Assembly: GCA_021186555.1 (NCBI GenBank) | Contig: JAJKFL010000039.1 | Span: 36,994,733 to 37,058,732 of the forward strand | DNA: 64,000 bases | Direction of reading: 5' to 3' | Source: Reticulitermes speratus | Lineage: Eukaryota > Arthropoda > Insecta > Blattodea > Rhinotermitidae | In this document: positions 46,250 to 59,170 of the stretch, one piece after another | Numbering within the stretch: the first letter of the stretch is position 1 | Layout: every line of letters begins with the position of its first letter | Notes under the pieces: model-generated | Told to the model about the DNA's origin: nothing | The model's database searches: none | Seen by the model: the letters and a program-made list of their open reading frames with translations, nothing else | Translations under genes and position numbers: made by a program

Positions 46250-46800
46250 ACATGTGGTGTATTCCGTGTGGCGTGTGTTGTTGCCTTACAATTACCTGCC
46301 AGCAGAGAACATGCAGACATGTGTTCATTAGTAGCACCACTAAGGTACCATCCCAATGTCTGGGTGTTTACATTTTTAATAATGAGCCAGCTAATGTAAT
46401 GGGTAGCTGCCTGCCTGAGTGTGCAAGGAGAAGTGGAACTGCATTTTGGCATAGTATGAAGAGAAGAATGTGTACAGAATGAATAGTTAAGCTTTAAAGA
46501 ACATTGCAGGTAATGGACTGGTAGCATGAAATGTAGTAAAACGAGATGGAAGATACTTTCTCTGTCATAGCAGTATGCAAGTGTTGCCTTAATTAATTCT
46601 GACCATTTCTTTTTTACTCATAGTCTGATGACGTACAAGTACAGAATCTGTGTGGATATTTCATGGGTGTGGTCTGCCCGAAGTGCTGCATATGGTCAGT
46701 ACTCATCATGCTGGTTACTGGTGGATAACATGCACACACAACACATTCTCTTGCTAAACTAACTACTTTATGGCTTCCAAAATAAAACTGATACCTTCTG
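46250..46800 (+). promoter_or_regulatory. MBOAT 3' flank with candidate poly(A) signal
   Basis: The first clear AATAAA after the stop is at 46781-46786, about 530 bases downstream. It is the simplest candidate end for the transcript, though a longer 3' UTR cannot be excluded because the AT-rich sequence beyond is free of obvious repeats. Confidence 0.4.
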
Positions 46801-49329
46801 ACATTAGTGTTGGCATTTTATTAAAAGCTGATACTTTAAGACTGATTTCTGAAACATATATGTACAAAGTGTTTGTTTGTTTCTAGCTATAAAATCTACT
46901 CCCCCCCCCCCCCCCAGTCAGTATAACCTTGTATCTGTATATTTATTGTATCTGAAAAGAGCATGGTCCATTCAGTAGAATCCGTGAGTGTACTTCGTAT
47001 TGTTCCCAGTATATATGCTTTACTCATTGTATGGGAATGACAGAGTAGTCTGAGCTGTAAATATCCAACACTGTGGTTGTGCTCATCATTCGCAGCTGGC
47101 ATGGCAAGTTTGTGTTTTTAGCTTTTGATTTTCAAGAAAATGGTGAGTTGAGAAGACGTGCAGGAATCTGATAGCCACTTCATGCATCGCAACAGGCCAT
47201 GTACATGCCAAATAGGGGATTAAATTTACTTACATTTTGTGCTTGCATTCCCTTTGCCGTGTGCGTGTGGGCGCACATGCCATCAATGCACCTTTGTGGC
47301 TGGATGTAGCCTGTGTCATACTTCTTTTGTTCACAGAATTGTTGACATTTGAAACGATACATACTTGCAGTATTCCAAAAATGTCACATAGCACAGCCAG
47401 TGTAGACCATAGTACCGTTTAACCCCAGAAATGGCAGCTACATTTCTGTAGTGCTGGATAACAGAAATTTTATTTTTCAGAATGTACTGTTTAAACTCAA
47501 CTGACAAACAAAAATTGACGATTACATTTTCTGAATAGCCTAAGCTGGCAAACATTCATGAGGTGCAGATCCAGGATTCAGCATCTTCATTCTCGAGACA
47601 TACAGTTTGTCTGAAAATTGACAGTTCTTCTGCCAGAAAAGTCTGAGCCATTAAAAATTGTCAGTTGCTGCTCTGAGACCCTCAGAAGAGATGCTCCAGC
47701 AGATAGTACAGAACCATTTTGTGTGATGTTTACAGTGAAGACATGTGGAAGAAAGCATCCATAGAGGTGAAGTGTGGGTGTTCTTTATGGGAATTTGACA
47801 CATCAGATATCATGTCTGTATATATATATATGTCACTCCTTATATTCTAAATCTTGGTCAAAATAGGGGTGTATAGAGGTTAAGCCATTCTTGATCTCTT
47901 AAGGTTTCCATGGTGATAAAGATTTGTGTTGTTTTCTTGTAAGTTGCGATGCTGTGTAGTCTGGCACGTGAGTACCAGCAGTCTGGAGTAACATACTGCC
48001 TCTGTTTTCAAGGAAGACAGCCCAGTTACATGGTGTCAAAACTCTGAAGACTACAGTAAATATGCTTGTAAAATACAGCAAATGTGTGACATAAACCCAT
48101 GACTTGATGATAATGTGACTCGCATATTTGTGTGACCAAATGCACGTGTAGGAACTAGGAGGTCTGCTGTAAAATGTTTTGTTAGATCCGACGAACTAAA
48201 GAGTTCAAGGAATGTTCCTACTGAACAAAAATTTGTGCATCCAAAATATGTGCAACTTGTTAATTGTTCTTTACAAAGTAGAAATGAATGTGTTACGTGG
48301 AGATGTTGTTAAGACAGGCATTCCTGATATTTATTATGCTGAGATTTTATTGTACTCTGTCCATACCATCTGTTTCACCCCATAAATGATGCCTAATGCT
48401 GTGCATGTGTTAGTAACTTGACTGGCAGAGGAGTTTGACCCCAGGTGACAGGGTTATATTTATAAATATTTATACATGTTTAATTGTAATCTGTTTCATA
48501 GTGGGTAATTTTATTATTTTGATCCCATTACAAGTATTATTATGTTCTGAAAAATCTGTATTTTGATACATTTTGTAAGCAGAGTGATGATAACAGTGTG
48601 GGTACTTGGACCTGTAGTTTGTTTTGAGCTTGTGGTTCAGTGTATGTGGAACTAGAGGATCCACTCAACTAGACAGACTTAATTGTTATGTATGCTGTCA
48701 TAGATACTAATATGTGGTTTCATATGGGTATATTCTGGTGCTGTGTAATGTATGTCAGTCACATATCCTCAGCACAAAGTGACCCAGCCTGCAGTACCCA
48801 ATTTGTCCAACAGTATGGGCCATATCTTACCTCTCTTTCACATGCTTTAAAATGCAGCTATCGTTTACTACACATTGAAAGTAATGTGCATTTTTATATT
48901 ATTTTTTGATGAATTATGAATTGCAAAGCACCAATTGAAGCAGATTTAGTTTATTAGATCTATGTTACATGAATTTTAGAAGTGTTTTTGTACAAGATAC
49001 AAGGAACATCATGATTAATACATGTTATCACAGGTAACCAGTAACCAGCGTATGGGTTAAAAGGGCAGTTTTACCAAACTAATAGTATGATTAATCACTC
49101 TAATCAGTAGTATTAAAGCTCGTGAGAGTCATGACAATTGCAAGAAAGGTTTTAAAGATAATAATATTTCTGTTTAATCAATTACTTCCAAGTCTAAACC
49201 ACATAACACATTTCTTGTACTTTGGCCCATTTGGCCCTGTGGTTAAAATATCATCTGTAATCTCTTCTGTTGGCTTGTGTTTCAGAAAAGTGTTACTACA
49301 CTGTAAAGACTCTATGATGAAATGATGAC
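46801..49329. other. Quiet AT-rich flank of MBOAT
   Basis: No coding frame with splice support and almost no recognisable repeats. C-run at 46900-46916, short (TA)n near 47818. Could hold an extended 3' UTR. Confidence 0.45.
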
Positions 49330-49341
49330 AGATTTCTGTAT

Positions 49342-49624
49342 CAATGTCTCACCACCAACTAAATGCACTTTATTTAAAAAAACCAATGTAAGGTTTCTTT
49401 AAAATCATTTAAAAAGCCCCTACATATGTTTCGGTTTCTAGAAAACCATCATCAGGGGGGGTTGATGATGATGATGGTTTTCTAGAAACCGAAACATATG
49501 TAGGGGCTTTTTAAATGATTTTAAAGAAACCTTATATTGGTTTTTTTTTTTTTTAAATAAAGTGCATTTAGTTTGCGGTGAGACAATGATTAGTGAAAAT
49601 GCACGATGAACCTAGAATAAAAAA
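49342..49624. mobile_element. Fold-back element with hammerhead-like motif
   Basis: Near-perfect inverted arms either side of about 49460 (AAAAAGCCCCTACATATG and inverse). Flanking repeat AGATTTCTGTAT (49330-49341, 49625-49636). Tail at the right contains AATGCACGATGAACC. The minus-strand motif 49417-49459 has CCCC/GGGG helix I, CTGATGA, extra T, GGTTT/AAACC hairpin, GAAAC and GTA. In the plus copy the first core base and helix I are lost in a (GAT)n run. Confidence 0.82.
49417..49459 (-). ncRNA. Hammerhead-ribozyme-like motif
   Basis: CTGATGA (minus, 49449-49455) is preceded directly by CCCC and the GTA triplet is followed directly by GGGG, giving a four-pair helix I. GAAAC follows the helix II hairpin and is followed by ATATGTA. 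Same extra T after the core as at 13983. Confidence 0.45.
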
Positions 49625-49636
49625 AGATTTCTGTAT

Positions 49637-50937
49637 GTTTGGTGTCTTGTAGATCACCAAATGTAAGCATATCAGGCTCTGCTCATAGGGTGCTTCAGAC
49701 TCCCATGTACTCGTCACCTGTACCTGATAATCGTAGACTTTTTTGGATATCCAAGTTACAGGTCCATCAGCCATCACCAAGTCATACAAAGTGTATGATT
49801 TACAATCATTCTGATTTCCACCCTCATTCACCTTCAGCAAATGATACTATGTCGTAACCTGTCTGCTTAAATTTAAGATCATAACCAGAAGTATTTTTGG
49901 GTTACCTTAGCACTGATTTTTCTGCCATCAATGAGACGTATTGAAATTTGAATTAAATTGACTCAAAATACTTAATACTATAAATTATACCTAAGCAAAT
50001 ATGTGAGACACTGGTAAGGTAGATTTGAACAGTCTTGACACTTGTGAGGTTTCGTAGACTACAGCTTGGACCACTGGTCATTCGGCTGGACTGTAGCAGA
50101 TCTTGCTGTCATTGGTATGTACAGTTTTCCACTTTGGACCCCACCTAACTTTCAGTACCATACAGTGATTGAGTTATTCTGCCATTTCTGACACATGGCT
50201 TCTTGCCTGATCTTAGTAATTCCCCGCAGACTGTTTTAAGATCTTCCTTTTCCTCGTGTAAAAAGTTGGTACAGTACCATATCAGTTTGCCCTTTCTGTG
50301 GGTTTCTTCCTTTTTCTGAATGTCTTCCTGTATTGCCTTGGGCTGTTAACTTCTTTTACCTCAGGCTGCTTCTCTTCTAATGTAACTTCCCTGAATTGCT
50401 TTAGAGTATTCTTTGTTCTCTCTTGGAACTATTTGCATATAGACAGCTAATTTATGTCTGTGTACAAGTCTGCCCTCTATGCACATCATTGTAGAAGTTG
50501 TGAATAAGATTGCAGAAAGGCAGTAGAACGAGACGTACAATACGGAGGATCTGTCTGATAGAGACCAACTATTTTAGATGTGCAACCTGCTGTGTTGAAT
50601 GATGATGCCATGAAGTAAGATATGACAACACGCTAGTTTAGTTACAGTTTGGTAGTCTGTATTAATGTACTTTGAATTTGCTGTAAACAGTGCATTAGTT
50701 GTTGCAGTAATACTGGTATGTGTATAGCAACAGCGCAGCTGAATATTGGCTGTACAGAGTCACAACGCACTCTTGTTTTTGTCTGTCTCTTGTGGGATGT
50801 GTTCTTTTTGAATGAATTAGGATGTACAGTACAATGTATCTTAATGTATGGATGTGAAACTACGTAGATGAATGATTTTACACGTGCTGCATATGGGGGT
50901 GAGGGGGCAGGAAGTGAACTTAAAACAATGCTATTAT
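49637..50937. other. Intergenic, nothing recognised
   Basis: AT-rich, no assignable feature. Confidence 0.45.
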
Positions 50938-51035
50938 CTGGGATGTGATGCTATGTAGACTACATGGCATCACATCTCAGAAGATGGTATTCTTCATAAT
51001 TGCTGCTGTGAGAACTGGAAATCTGTTTAACTAAT
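50938..51035. mobile_element. Miniature fold-back lacking a core
   Basis: Arms CTGGGATGTGATGC and GCATCACATCTCAG with a 15-base spacer, then a tail that on the minus strand reads ATTTCCAGTTCTCACAGCAG. Same outer design as 4019-4215 but without CTGATGA or GAAAC. Confidence 0.5.
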
Positions 51036-51388
51036 AATCAGCTATAATGTTTTAAACAAATGCAGTACAAACCTCAAAAATAATTATTTGTTGTATTATT
51101 ATATGATGCAGTGCAATCTCCAGGTAGTATGTCTTCATTTTAAGTCTTCTGTAATTTTGTTTTCAATATGTCCAATCCCAGACTAGTTACCTTTTTAAAT
51201 TTCGTCTATTTGGTGCTGAAATCCAGTGTTTCAAGAGTGATTTTAAAGTGGAGGTTTTGCTGTGTTAGTGACTGAACATAAATGTTTGTGCTGTTTGTAA
51301 AAGTTGTGCTACAGTGCTATGGCAGCTAGACTTCTGTAGCTGAGTTCATGCAGCTATTTACAGAAAAGCATGTAAATGAAGTAACATA

Positions 51389-51561
51389 CAGTAAAACCCC
51401 TATTTAATGAATTGCTAGGGGATTAGAATATATTTCACTAAATCGAGGTTTTCATTAAATGGAGGTACATTGTTTATATGGAGCTATTGTCGGGACATGC
51501 AAAATCATCACTGAATCCGGGATTTCACTATATGCGGGAACATTAAATTGGGGTTTTACTG
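51389..51561. mobile_element. pogo-like MITE
   Basis: 173 bp with CAGTAAAACCCC at the left and GGGGTTTTACTG at the right, each flanked by TA. Internal sequence repeats the phrase ATTTCACTAAAT with variations. No coding capacity. Confidence 0.8.
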
Positions 51562-51563
51562 TA

Positions 51564-52314
51564 TTTATGTTTTACTTCTGATATATATCATGCTAATGCT
51601 AAGAGAAGAGAACAGAAAAACTGTATCGATACTATGATATATTTTGAAACGCATCCCTAATGGTACAGCTGTGTAAACATTATGATGGTGTAAAGGTGTA
51701 GATTAATAACTCTTTATTTTGTGGACAGCACGCTACTATATAGTTAATAGATAATGAGCTAACCACTGTCAGAGTATGAAGAAGTGTGGCATTGGTAATC
51801 ACTTTGTTCTAGTCACGAAGATTGCTTTGTTTAATTATGTAATTTCTTTCCTCAGAGTAATAATGTATCTACTTTCCCATTTTAGTAACTATTTGTACTC
51901 GTCTTCCTGTCTACAGATGAAAGGACAGAAACATTAAAAGTAATGAGTGAAAAGAAAATCAACTTACAGGTTGCATATTTTTGTGGTTATTAGTGCTGTG
52001 TTTGGTGATATCAAAGTTACTTGTTAAAATATTTTTAATAACTTTGTTTAAAATGTGATCAATAAATCTGGAGGTATTGGGCAATTGTTACTATTTGCAT
52101 GAAGTGGATGAATGTCAACATTGAAGCAACAGCTGGTACCATAGTTGGGAATATTTTGCAGGTGTTAGTTGTTACTGCTAGTTTACTAAAATCAGACATT
52201 TTTTGAAGGTGGAGTCTTTGGTAACAAATCACAATTATTTTGTGTGCCCACAAATATTCTGGTAGTGAAGAACAACAGAATGAATTTTAGGTGCATTTAG
52301 AAATGGTTGCAGAA
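51564..52314. other. Intergenic, nothing recognised
   Basis: AT-rich, unassigned. Confidence 0.45.
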
Positions 52315-52480
52315 AATTAATTGGCTTTGTCATGTTCGTGAATGCGTCTAGGTGCGTACATGCTAGAACTCTTCTCCTACTGGATGTATTTTCGTGAAAT
52401 TTTACATAGGGGATTTTTATGAAAATCTGTCAACGAAATGTAATTTTTGTCAAAATATGACAAAAATTGCACACTTTGCG
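52315..52480. repeat. Unclassified dispersed repeat, second copy
   Basis: Related to 38270-38440 through TTTGTCATGTTCGTG, TTTTTATGAAAATCTGTCAA and AAAAATTGCACACTT. Family not recognised. Confidence 0.4.
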
Positions 52481-53206
52481 GGAAAGCGTACCTAGATTTA
52501 TGATATCACGGGATTCTGTATGGGCTGGAAGAAGCATAAGTTGTAGAGAAAAACGTATGTAATTTTTTTTGCGTACTAGCAAGAAACATGGTAGAGCCAG
52601 CGACGCCGAGGACGTAGTTGGCGCTCTGAAATAATATGGCGCTACGTACGTGCGATTTGCATGCTGGGTCATGGAGGCAGAAATACAAACGGCGGGATTT
52701 GTGGTTAGGTACGCGGAAACCTAGAAATTATGCAACAAACTGTCATCACGATATGTTTAGGCATGATATATATGTGTAGTTGTGTAGTGGGCCATCAACA
52801 AAGGAATATATGTTTTGGCTTATATGATTCTATTCTGTGAATGTTGGTACGAATTATATAAGTAAATGTGAGAAGAGAACGTGAATTAGTTGGATCATTA
52901 TTCTTTTCAAAACAGGTACGTAGAACCGTTAGAATAGGGACAGTAGAAACTACGTGGACAATTCTCGATGCAAAGATCCGAAGGCACATCAACGTTATTT
53001 TGTACGCACATGTCCTGTTTTATTCATTGCTGTATAATTAGGTTATAAGCTGGGTGGCTCCTCCAATGCAGAATTATTTGCTGCAAGGCCTATATGCTTG
53101 CTGTCGTGAGGGATAAAATTCCCTTTCAATAGTAACTAACGTAAGTTGACGTCAAAATTATTACGTAGAAGCGATTTTGAAATATGCTCATGTAGAAAGA
53201 AAGCTG
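52481..53206. other. Intergenic, nothing recognised
   Basis: Includes a GC-richer patch at 52590-52700. No gene supported. Confidence 0.4.
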
Positions 53207-53480
53207 GGCCGGGATAGCTCAGTCGGTATAGCGACGCTACGGGCTGGACGGTCCGTGGATGGAATCCCGGTAGGGGCGAGATTTTTCGCAGCCGTCCAGA
53301 CCGACCCTGGGGCCTACCCAGCCTCCTGTACAATGGGTACCGGGTCTCTTTCCCGGGGGTAAAGCGGCCGGGGCGTGGAGTTGACCAACCACCCTCATCT
53401 AGCGCCGAGGTTAAAGAAAGAGTAGAGCTATACCTCTACTCCCCCTCTGGGCCTTCGTGGCCTGTTCTAGGGAGAACTTA
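53207..53480 (+). repeat. SINE B copy
   Basis: TAGCTCAGTCGG A box; the B box has a change (GGATGGAATCCCGG). Complete body ending TGTTCTAGGGAGAACTTA. Confidence 0.88.
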
Positions 53481-53520
53481 GATTTCGTGGGTACCATGAC
53501 CCATTATAGGGTCTTTAAAC

Positions 53521-53735
53521 AGTAGATTCCTGTAATATACTGTAAAGATAAAGTCGTTGCTTTGCACGCCGCCGTGAAAGCATACAGAGAGAGTAGAGGT
53601 ATATCTCCTCTCATTCTTAACCTTGGCACTAGATGGTAAGTGTAACCTTCATGCCCCAGTCTGTCTAGCCATGGGGAAAGAACCCTTTGTGTCCATTGAA
53701 TAGGAGGTTGGGCAGGCCCCAGAGCCGGCCTAGAC
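53521..53735 (-). repeat. SINE B, partial and diverged
   Basis: Reverse-strand body: CATACAGAGAGAGTAGAGGT, CCTTGGCACTAGATGG, CCATTGAATAGGAGGTTGGG. Head missing. Confidence 0.7.
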
Positions 53736-54889
53736 ATAATATACTGTTGCCATAAATCTAAAGTAATGCAGTTAAAACTACTACTAGTGTACAGTAGAAG
53801 CTTGCCAATAAGTTGAGGAAAGCATAGAGTAAATACAGTACAGTCCACATACTGATAACACAGAGTCTGAATTGTCAGTTTCAGTGCAGGAAGGGATGTG
53901 GTAATGTGTACTTATTTGCGAGTTTTTATTTTAGTTAATTTGTTGGGAGATCTTACATGCCATACAAAATTAGGGGGTGTGAGGATTACTTCTGGAGAAG
54001 TTGTGTTCATGAATTTTTTTGTTTTCCAGTTCCTGCACTGTTCTAAGATTTTGGCAAAAGTTGATTAAGAGACTTCATGAATGATATAAGTTAATTTTGA
54101 ATTTGTTCCAGATCAGAAAATTAGAACTGATATTCTAGTTGAAGGTTGAAATTAACTGTGATATTTATCTCATTAACTGTTTAATTAATGAATCTGGAAA
54201 ATTTTTTGAGGAGAAATACTGTTGAACTTTAATATATTGTGTACATTAACAACAGATTTTGCTATAACAAGACACTTGTTAGGCATCAGTGAAACATGAT
54301 CTAGAGGCTCACAGAATACGTGTTCTCACTACCGACTTTTGTTACATTGTTTCTGTTGCAATAAACCTAGGCATTAAACTTGTATGAGAAATAACAGCAA
54401 ATACGATTTTGCAGCTGGAATGCCCTATTTCCTAATACAGAGAGTAAGAAAGTAACACCTCCATTCCTTAAAACAGGACACTTATTATGTGTGACTGCCT
54501 TAAATATAACTTTTTCCCAAAAGCTTTCAGAATTTAAATACTTGTCTGTAATGTAATGATTTGTAGAGGGCATGCAAGTACCTATTCCTGTTGTACAGAA
54601 AGCATCGTATCTTAATGGGTTGGGCATCATGGTCTGTTCTATCCCAATTGGAATTATTTATTTATTGTGTATATTTTAAAATTGGAAGATTCTTTGCCTA
54701 ATACTCAAATTTATGCTATATATGACATTAATTATGTTAATCATATTTAACTTTGTCCATCAGAGAATATTCCTTCTACTCTGTAATAAACATATTAGCA
54801 ATTTGCTATAAGATGTTGTATGTGTAGAGTGCCCAGTAGGTGGTTAATGTGGTAATTTTGTAACCAACAAGATATATATGTTTTTGCTG
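53736..54889. other. Intergenic, nothing recognised
   Basis: AT-rich, unassigned. Confidence 0.45.
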
Positions 54890-55128
54890 CTCTCTAAATG
54901 ATTAGCAGTCTGGCTTCATATTCACGAGGTTCCATATTCGAAACCCTGCTCATAGGCCACCTGTCCTAGCTCATGTTTTGTGGTTTTCCCCAGTTCATCC
55001 AGTTGAATGCTTTAAAATGTCTATGAATACATTCTACCACATGGTTTGCCATTTATCCACGTGTCATCTTACTATGTGATGCAACATAACTGTGACCATT
55101 GGAATTGTGTTATGAAATAAACCACTAG
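54890..55128 (+). repeat. SINE E copy
   Basis: Head-like GATTAGCAGTCTGGC, GGTTCCATATTCGAAACCC, GGTTTTCCCCAGTTCATCCA, and the family ending AAATAAACCACTAG. Related to 20703 and 33388. Confidence 0.6.
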
Positions 55129-56421
55129 TAAATTAATTTACTGATGTGCAGAAAAAAGTATTTTTGTATACTCGTACTTTTTAATCGTACAGTTTTGATG
55201 AGGTAAAATTGTAGTTTCGGCCACAGTGTACATTTTAGTGGCATAAAATCTCGTTTTCTTTAGTACATCAAAAATAGTCGTCTAAAACCTGTTATAATGT
55301 GTTTCATTTATCCAGATTTTTTAAAATTATTTTACTTGTATGCTTGTGTACGTAGTTATGGGGAAGTTTGTAGGAATCGTATTTATTTATTTATGGTTTA
55401 TTTAATGATGCTGTTAGTAGCTCAGACTATGTAGCATCAAAGGCAAAGATGATTAGTTATTAATGAATTTTGAAGGATGAGGAACAAAATGGTTATGGCC
55501 TAATTTGAGACCGTATCCTAGCATGTAAGAAGGTACTGTACTGCAGTAAGACATTTTAAAACTGTATATTTGAGTCTTTGGATATATTCCCAGGTTAAAG
55601 CCATAACTTGGAATTATTCTGATACTTGCACATTTCTGCTAATTTCTTTAAATGTAAATTAATTTATGTATAATGTCTTACTTCCCTTAGTTTATACCTC
55701 ATTGTTTTATATATAGTTATAAATTGTAAATCTTTAGATGGTTTTTTTTGTAATACAGTATACGTTACTGAATGATAAGACTGCTTGCACATATAGCGCT
55801 GTAATTCTTAATTCTGATTTTACAAATAATGTGAGTTTTAAATTATCTTTTTTTGTGATGACATACAGTATCCTCAGGTTATGCCCACAACAGCATTTAC
55901 TGTCACATGATTCATCTTCTGTCATTTGCATTTAATAATCAACAGATGACAATATCATGTCGTTGTCTTATGGAATGTATTCAAACTCTGTCAAGCACTA
56001 ATCTGTAATGTAAATGTCGGTAATATATAGCGAACATGAAGAGTATGGCAGACAGACCGAACATTAGTTCATACTGAAAGGTGACGTGTGATTTGTTTAA
56101 GGGAGTTGGGTTTTGTGATGTGCAGGGTTGTTCTCAAATGAACATTCATTAGGTCGGAGAGTTTTTGTAAAACTGTTGTTTTTCTGTGTGAGTGACATAG
56201 AAACGAATTGAAATATTTAGTGCACTTAATTAAGCAAAATGTTACAAGTGTGACTGTGTGACATTAGGTTTGTGATTGGAACTAAATATATATTTTGTAA
56301 TTGAATAATTATAGAATATTTGTATATGCTTTAGGGGAATTATCACAATTATTACACTATTATCATGGCAGGAAATGCATTAAAGCTAGCTAACTTGAAG
56401 TGTCCCATCAGCGTCTTCAAC
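55129..56421. other. Intergenic, nothing recognised
   Basis: AT-rich, unassigned. Confidence 0.45.
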
Positions 56422-56433
56422 ATGCCAGACAGA

Positions 56434-56712
56434 ATTTTACGTTGCATTTACCGTGCATTTTTGCTTAATTGAACAGTTTTATACCAACAAATGCACACAG
56501 ACATACAATGTCAATGGTATATTTTATTTATAGTTTGCCCCAATACGTATTTCGGCGTGCGTACATCGCCATCTATGCTAAAAAAAACTTCAACGACCCC
56601 CTGAAGGTGGCGATGTAAGCACGCCGAAATACGTACTGGGGCAAACTATAAATAAAAGATACCACCATTGACATTGTATGTCTGTGTGCATTTGTTGGTA
56701 TAAAACTGTTCA
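56434..56712. mobile_element. Fold-back element, diverged core
   Basis: Inverted arms (GACATACAATGTCAATGGTA and inverse). Flanking repeat ATGCCAGACAGA (56422-56433, 56713-56724, last base differs in context). Left tail on the minus strand has AAATGCACGGTAAATGC. The plus motif 56597-56641 keeps CCCC/GGGG, CTGAAGG, GGCG/CGCC and GAAAT. Confidence 0.8.
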
Positions 56713-57162
56713 ATGCCAGACAGAGTTAATAGTAAACTGCATGGAATTTAGTTTGAAATGGAACTTGTAAGTTATAAGCATGGAGCCATCCCAACGTGTG
56801 TGGTTTTTGTTGGTTCTACATTGGAAAGCCAGCATGTTGGTGGTCTGCGAATTTTATTTATCCATAACATAGTTTTCAGGCTCTGAAGATGTAATCTTCT
56901 TGGTATCCAGTTCACATGTTTGAAAATTATAATGCCTGTTTGCAAGTGGGAATGAGTATTGTAAGATATGTATGAAGACACATCAGTTTACATTGTCCTT
57001 GGCTTTTGATATTGCTTGGTTTTTCGTAAAGTGGAATGAAATTAAATGAAATTTGGTTCATCCATTTTGAAATTTCCATTCATTTCTATTCTATTCATGT
57101 GTGGTACAATGAAATACTCGTACATATGTTAAAACAGTTTCAATTAATTGAAGAAGGGTGTG

Positions 57163-57447
57163 GGCCGGGATAGCGTAGTAGTCGCTGTAGCGACTCGCTA
57201 CGGGCTGGACGGTCCGGGGATCTAGTCCCGGTGGGGACGAGATTTTCCGCACCCGTCCACACCGGCTCTGGGGCTGGCCCAGCCTCCTATACAATGGGTA
57301 CCGGGTCATTCCCGGGGGTAAAGCGGCTGGGGTATGGCTTTAACCACTCACCCCATCTAGCTCCGAGGTTAAAGAAAGAGTAGAGCTATACCTCTATTCC
57401 CCCTCTGTGCCTTCATAGCAGGTTATAGGGTGAACTTTACCTTTTTT
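57163..57447 (+). repeat. SINE B copy
   Basis: GGGCCGGGATAGCGTAG head (A box altered), GGATCTAGTCCCGG B box altered, full body ending GTGAACTTTACC. Confidence 0.87.
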
Positions 57448-58120
57448 TATCGTTTATGTTGTAATTTCTCCTTTCTCCATTCATGTTAGATCAATTTATG
57501 TCACGGTATGTTTAGGTCACGGATGGAGACCACCTCCAGACATGTAGGCTAACAGAAACATGCTGAATAAGCAGCTGCAGACAGCTGAAAAGGACTACTC
57601 CAACTTGGGGGTTGAGCGTGGGGCTCAAAACCACTCCCTGTAAGACCTACACGTTTGGAACATGAAAAATTAACGTGAAAGTCTTCGGTGCTTGTAACAG
57701 GGAAAGTGGTTGAAAGGCTATATCTGAGCTGTGCCTTCTGCTGTTGTTGAATTGCAGACAGTGTACGCTGTTAGCACGTGACTGTGTTCGAGAGGATTAC
57801 TGAAATGTTTCATGTCAGATGTTAAAATGTCCGTCCAACGCTGATATGTCATCACAGACGGACAGACATGACCTCATAAGGGGTTCTTTTTATTTTGTAA
57901 AGAACCATATTATGGTTTAGATTTTGTACGGCCGGTGGTCGGAGTTACAAATTACAGGGTGAAGCGTACATTCTGGTGTCGGCAGTTGCATCAGTGTCAC
58001 TGAACAACATGAGTTATGTCTGAAAAGACGGTGTCATAAACCGTCGTAATCTGTTCAGGTCGCTTGGTATTCTTAGGAGAGTGAAATACGGGGACACAAG
58101 TAATGTGTACAGAACTTTGG
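57448..58120. other. Intergenic, nothing recognised
   Basis: No gene or repeat assigned. Confidence 0.45.
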
Positions 58121-58360
58121 TTGGGGTACGCGGTGGCGCAATTGGTTGAGGCACTGTGCTACAAACCGGAAGGTCGCGGGTTCTATTCCTGATGGGATTT
58201 TTCAGTGACGTAATCCTAAATAATAAATCTAACAGAAACGAGTACCAGCGGTATCTCCTGGGGGGTAAAGGCGGCTGGTGTCTAGTCTAGAAATCTGGGA
58301 GCCTCAATTTCCTGGAACCCTAAGGGTCTGTCCAGGCCTGTAATGGGATAACTTTACCTT
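58121..58360 (+). repeat. SINE A with internal deletions
   Basis: GGGGTACGCGGTGGCGCAA head, GGTTCTATTCCTGATGG B box, then gaps in the middle before GAGTACCAGCGGTATCTCCT and the usual 3' end. Confidence 0.85.
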
Positions 58361-58846
58361 ACTGGTGAACATGAACGTAGAAGACAGAGATGTCAGGTAA
58401 TATTAAGATGGACCTTAGGCAGAGGTTGGGGTGAGGATCGGGGTGAATGAAACTGACTCACGAATGTGTCCAGTGGCGGGATTTTATATTAGAGGTGTTC
58501 GAACCTTTGGGTCGTGCTGCCATATTGTGTGTTCGTTTCGTAATCAGTTCAGTCGATACATGTTGTATACTGGCACGTTAGGCTGTGTAGTCGCTGCCGA
58601 CATTTGGACTATACTGTTACCTCTTTCACTTCGAAGACTGAGACAGCAGGTTCTATTGGAACGATGTTCACCCCTACCAGAATAAACGGTGTCATACAGC
58701 AGAAGACAACCCAAATTCTTACCGTCGTGGAAACTTGAAACCTCAAATAGTCACGTAGGTAAATAGTTAGTCTATGAAACCTGCAAAACAACGTTACTGC
58801 ATTAATTAATTAAAGACGAAAATTAAACAATTATGTTTAAGGATTT
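58361..58846. other. Intergenic, nothing recognised
   Basis: Unassigned; frames here lack recognisable domains. Confidence 0.4.
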
Positions 58847-58849
58847 ATT

Positions 58850-59041
58850 CCGTACCGCGCAGTAAACACACTCCGTCTCAGTTATACAAACCAGTCAGTT
58901 AATGCTGTACAGTGAAATAATCGCTGTTTGTTCTGAGATCCACACACAAAACACATAAATACACTGTGTGGGCAGAACGTAGAATTGTTGAATAGTAAAG
59001 CTGGTGGTACATATAGTAACCACTGGGCTTTAAAGGGTTGA
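58850..59041. mobile_element. piggyBac-like MITE, 5' truncated copy
   Basis: Shares CCGTACCGCGCAGTAAACAC and the rest of the 114-bp unit once, then continues to an inverted-end motif CTTTAAAGGGTT at 59028-59039. The left end is not visible. It shows what the element looked like before the array expanded. Confidence 0.6.
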
Positions 59042-59170
59042 TCCAAACAGTAGCATGATGCTTAACTGGCTCCTTGCCTCAACCGAACCATCAGTCGTAA
59101 GAATACGAGAATGTTAATGATGAGCTGGGTAGGATGTGTTATGGCGTGTTATGTTTATGTTATGTTAGGA

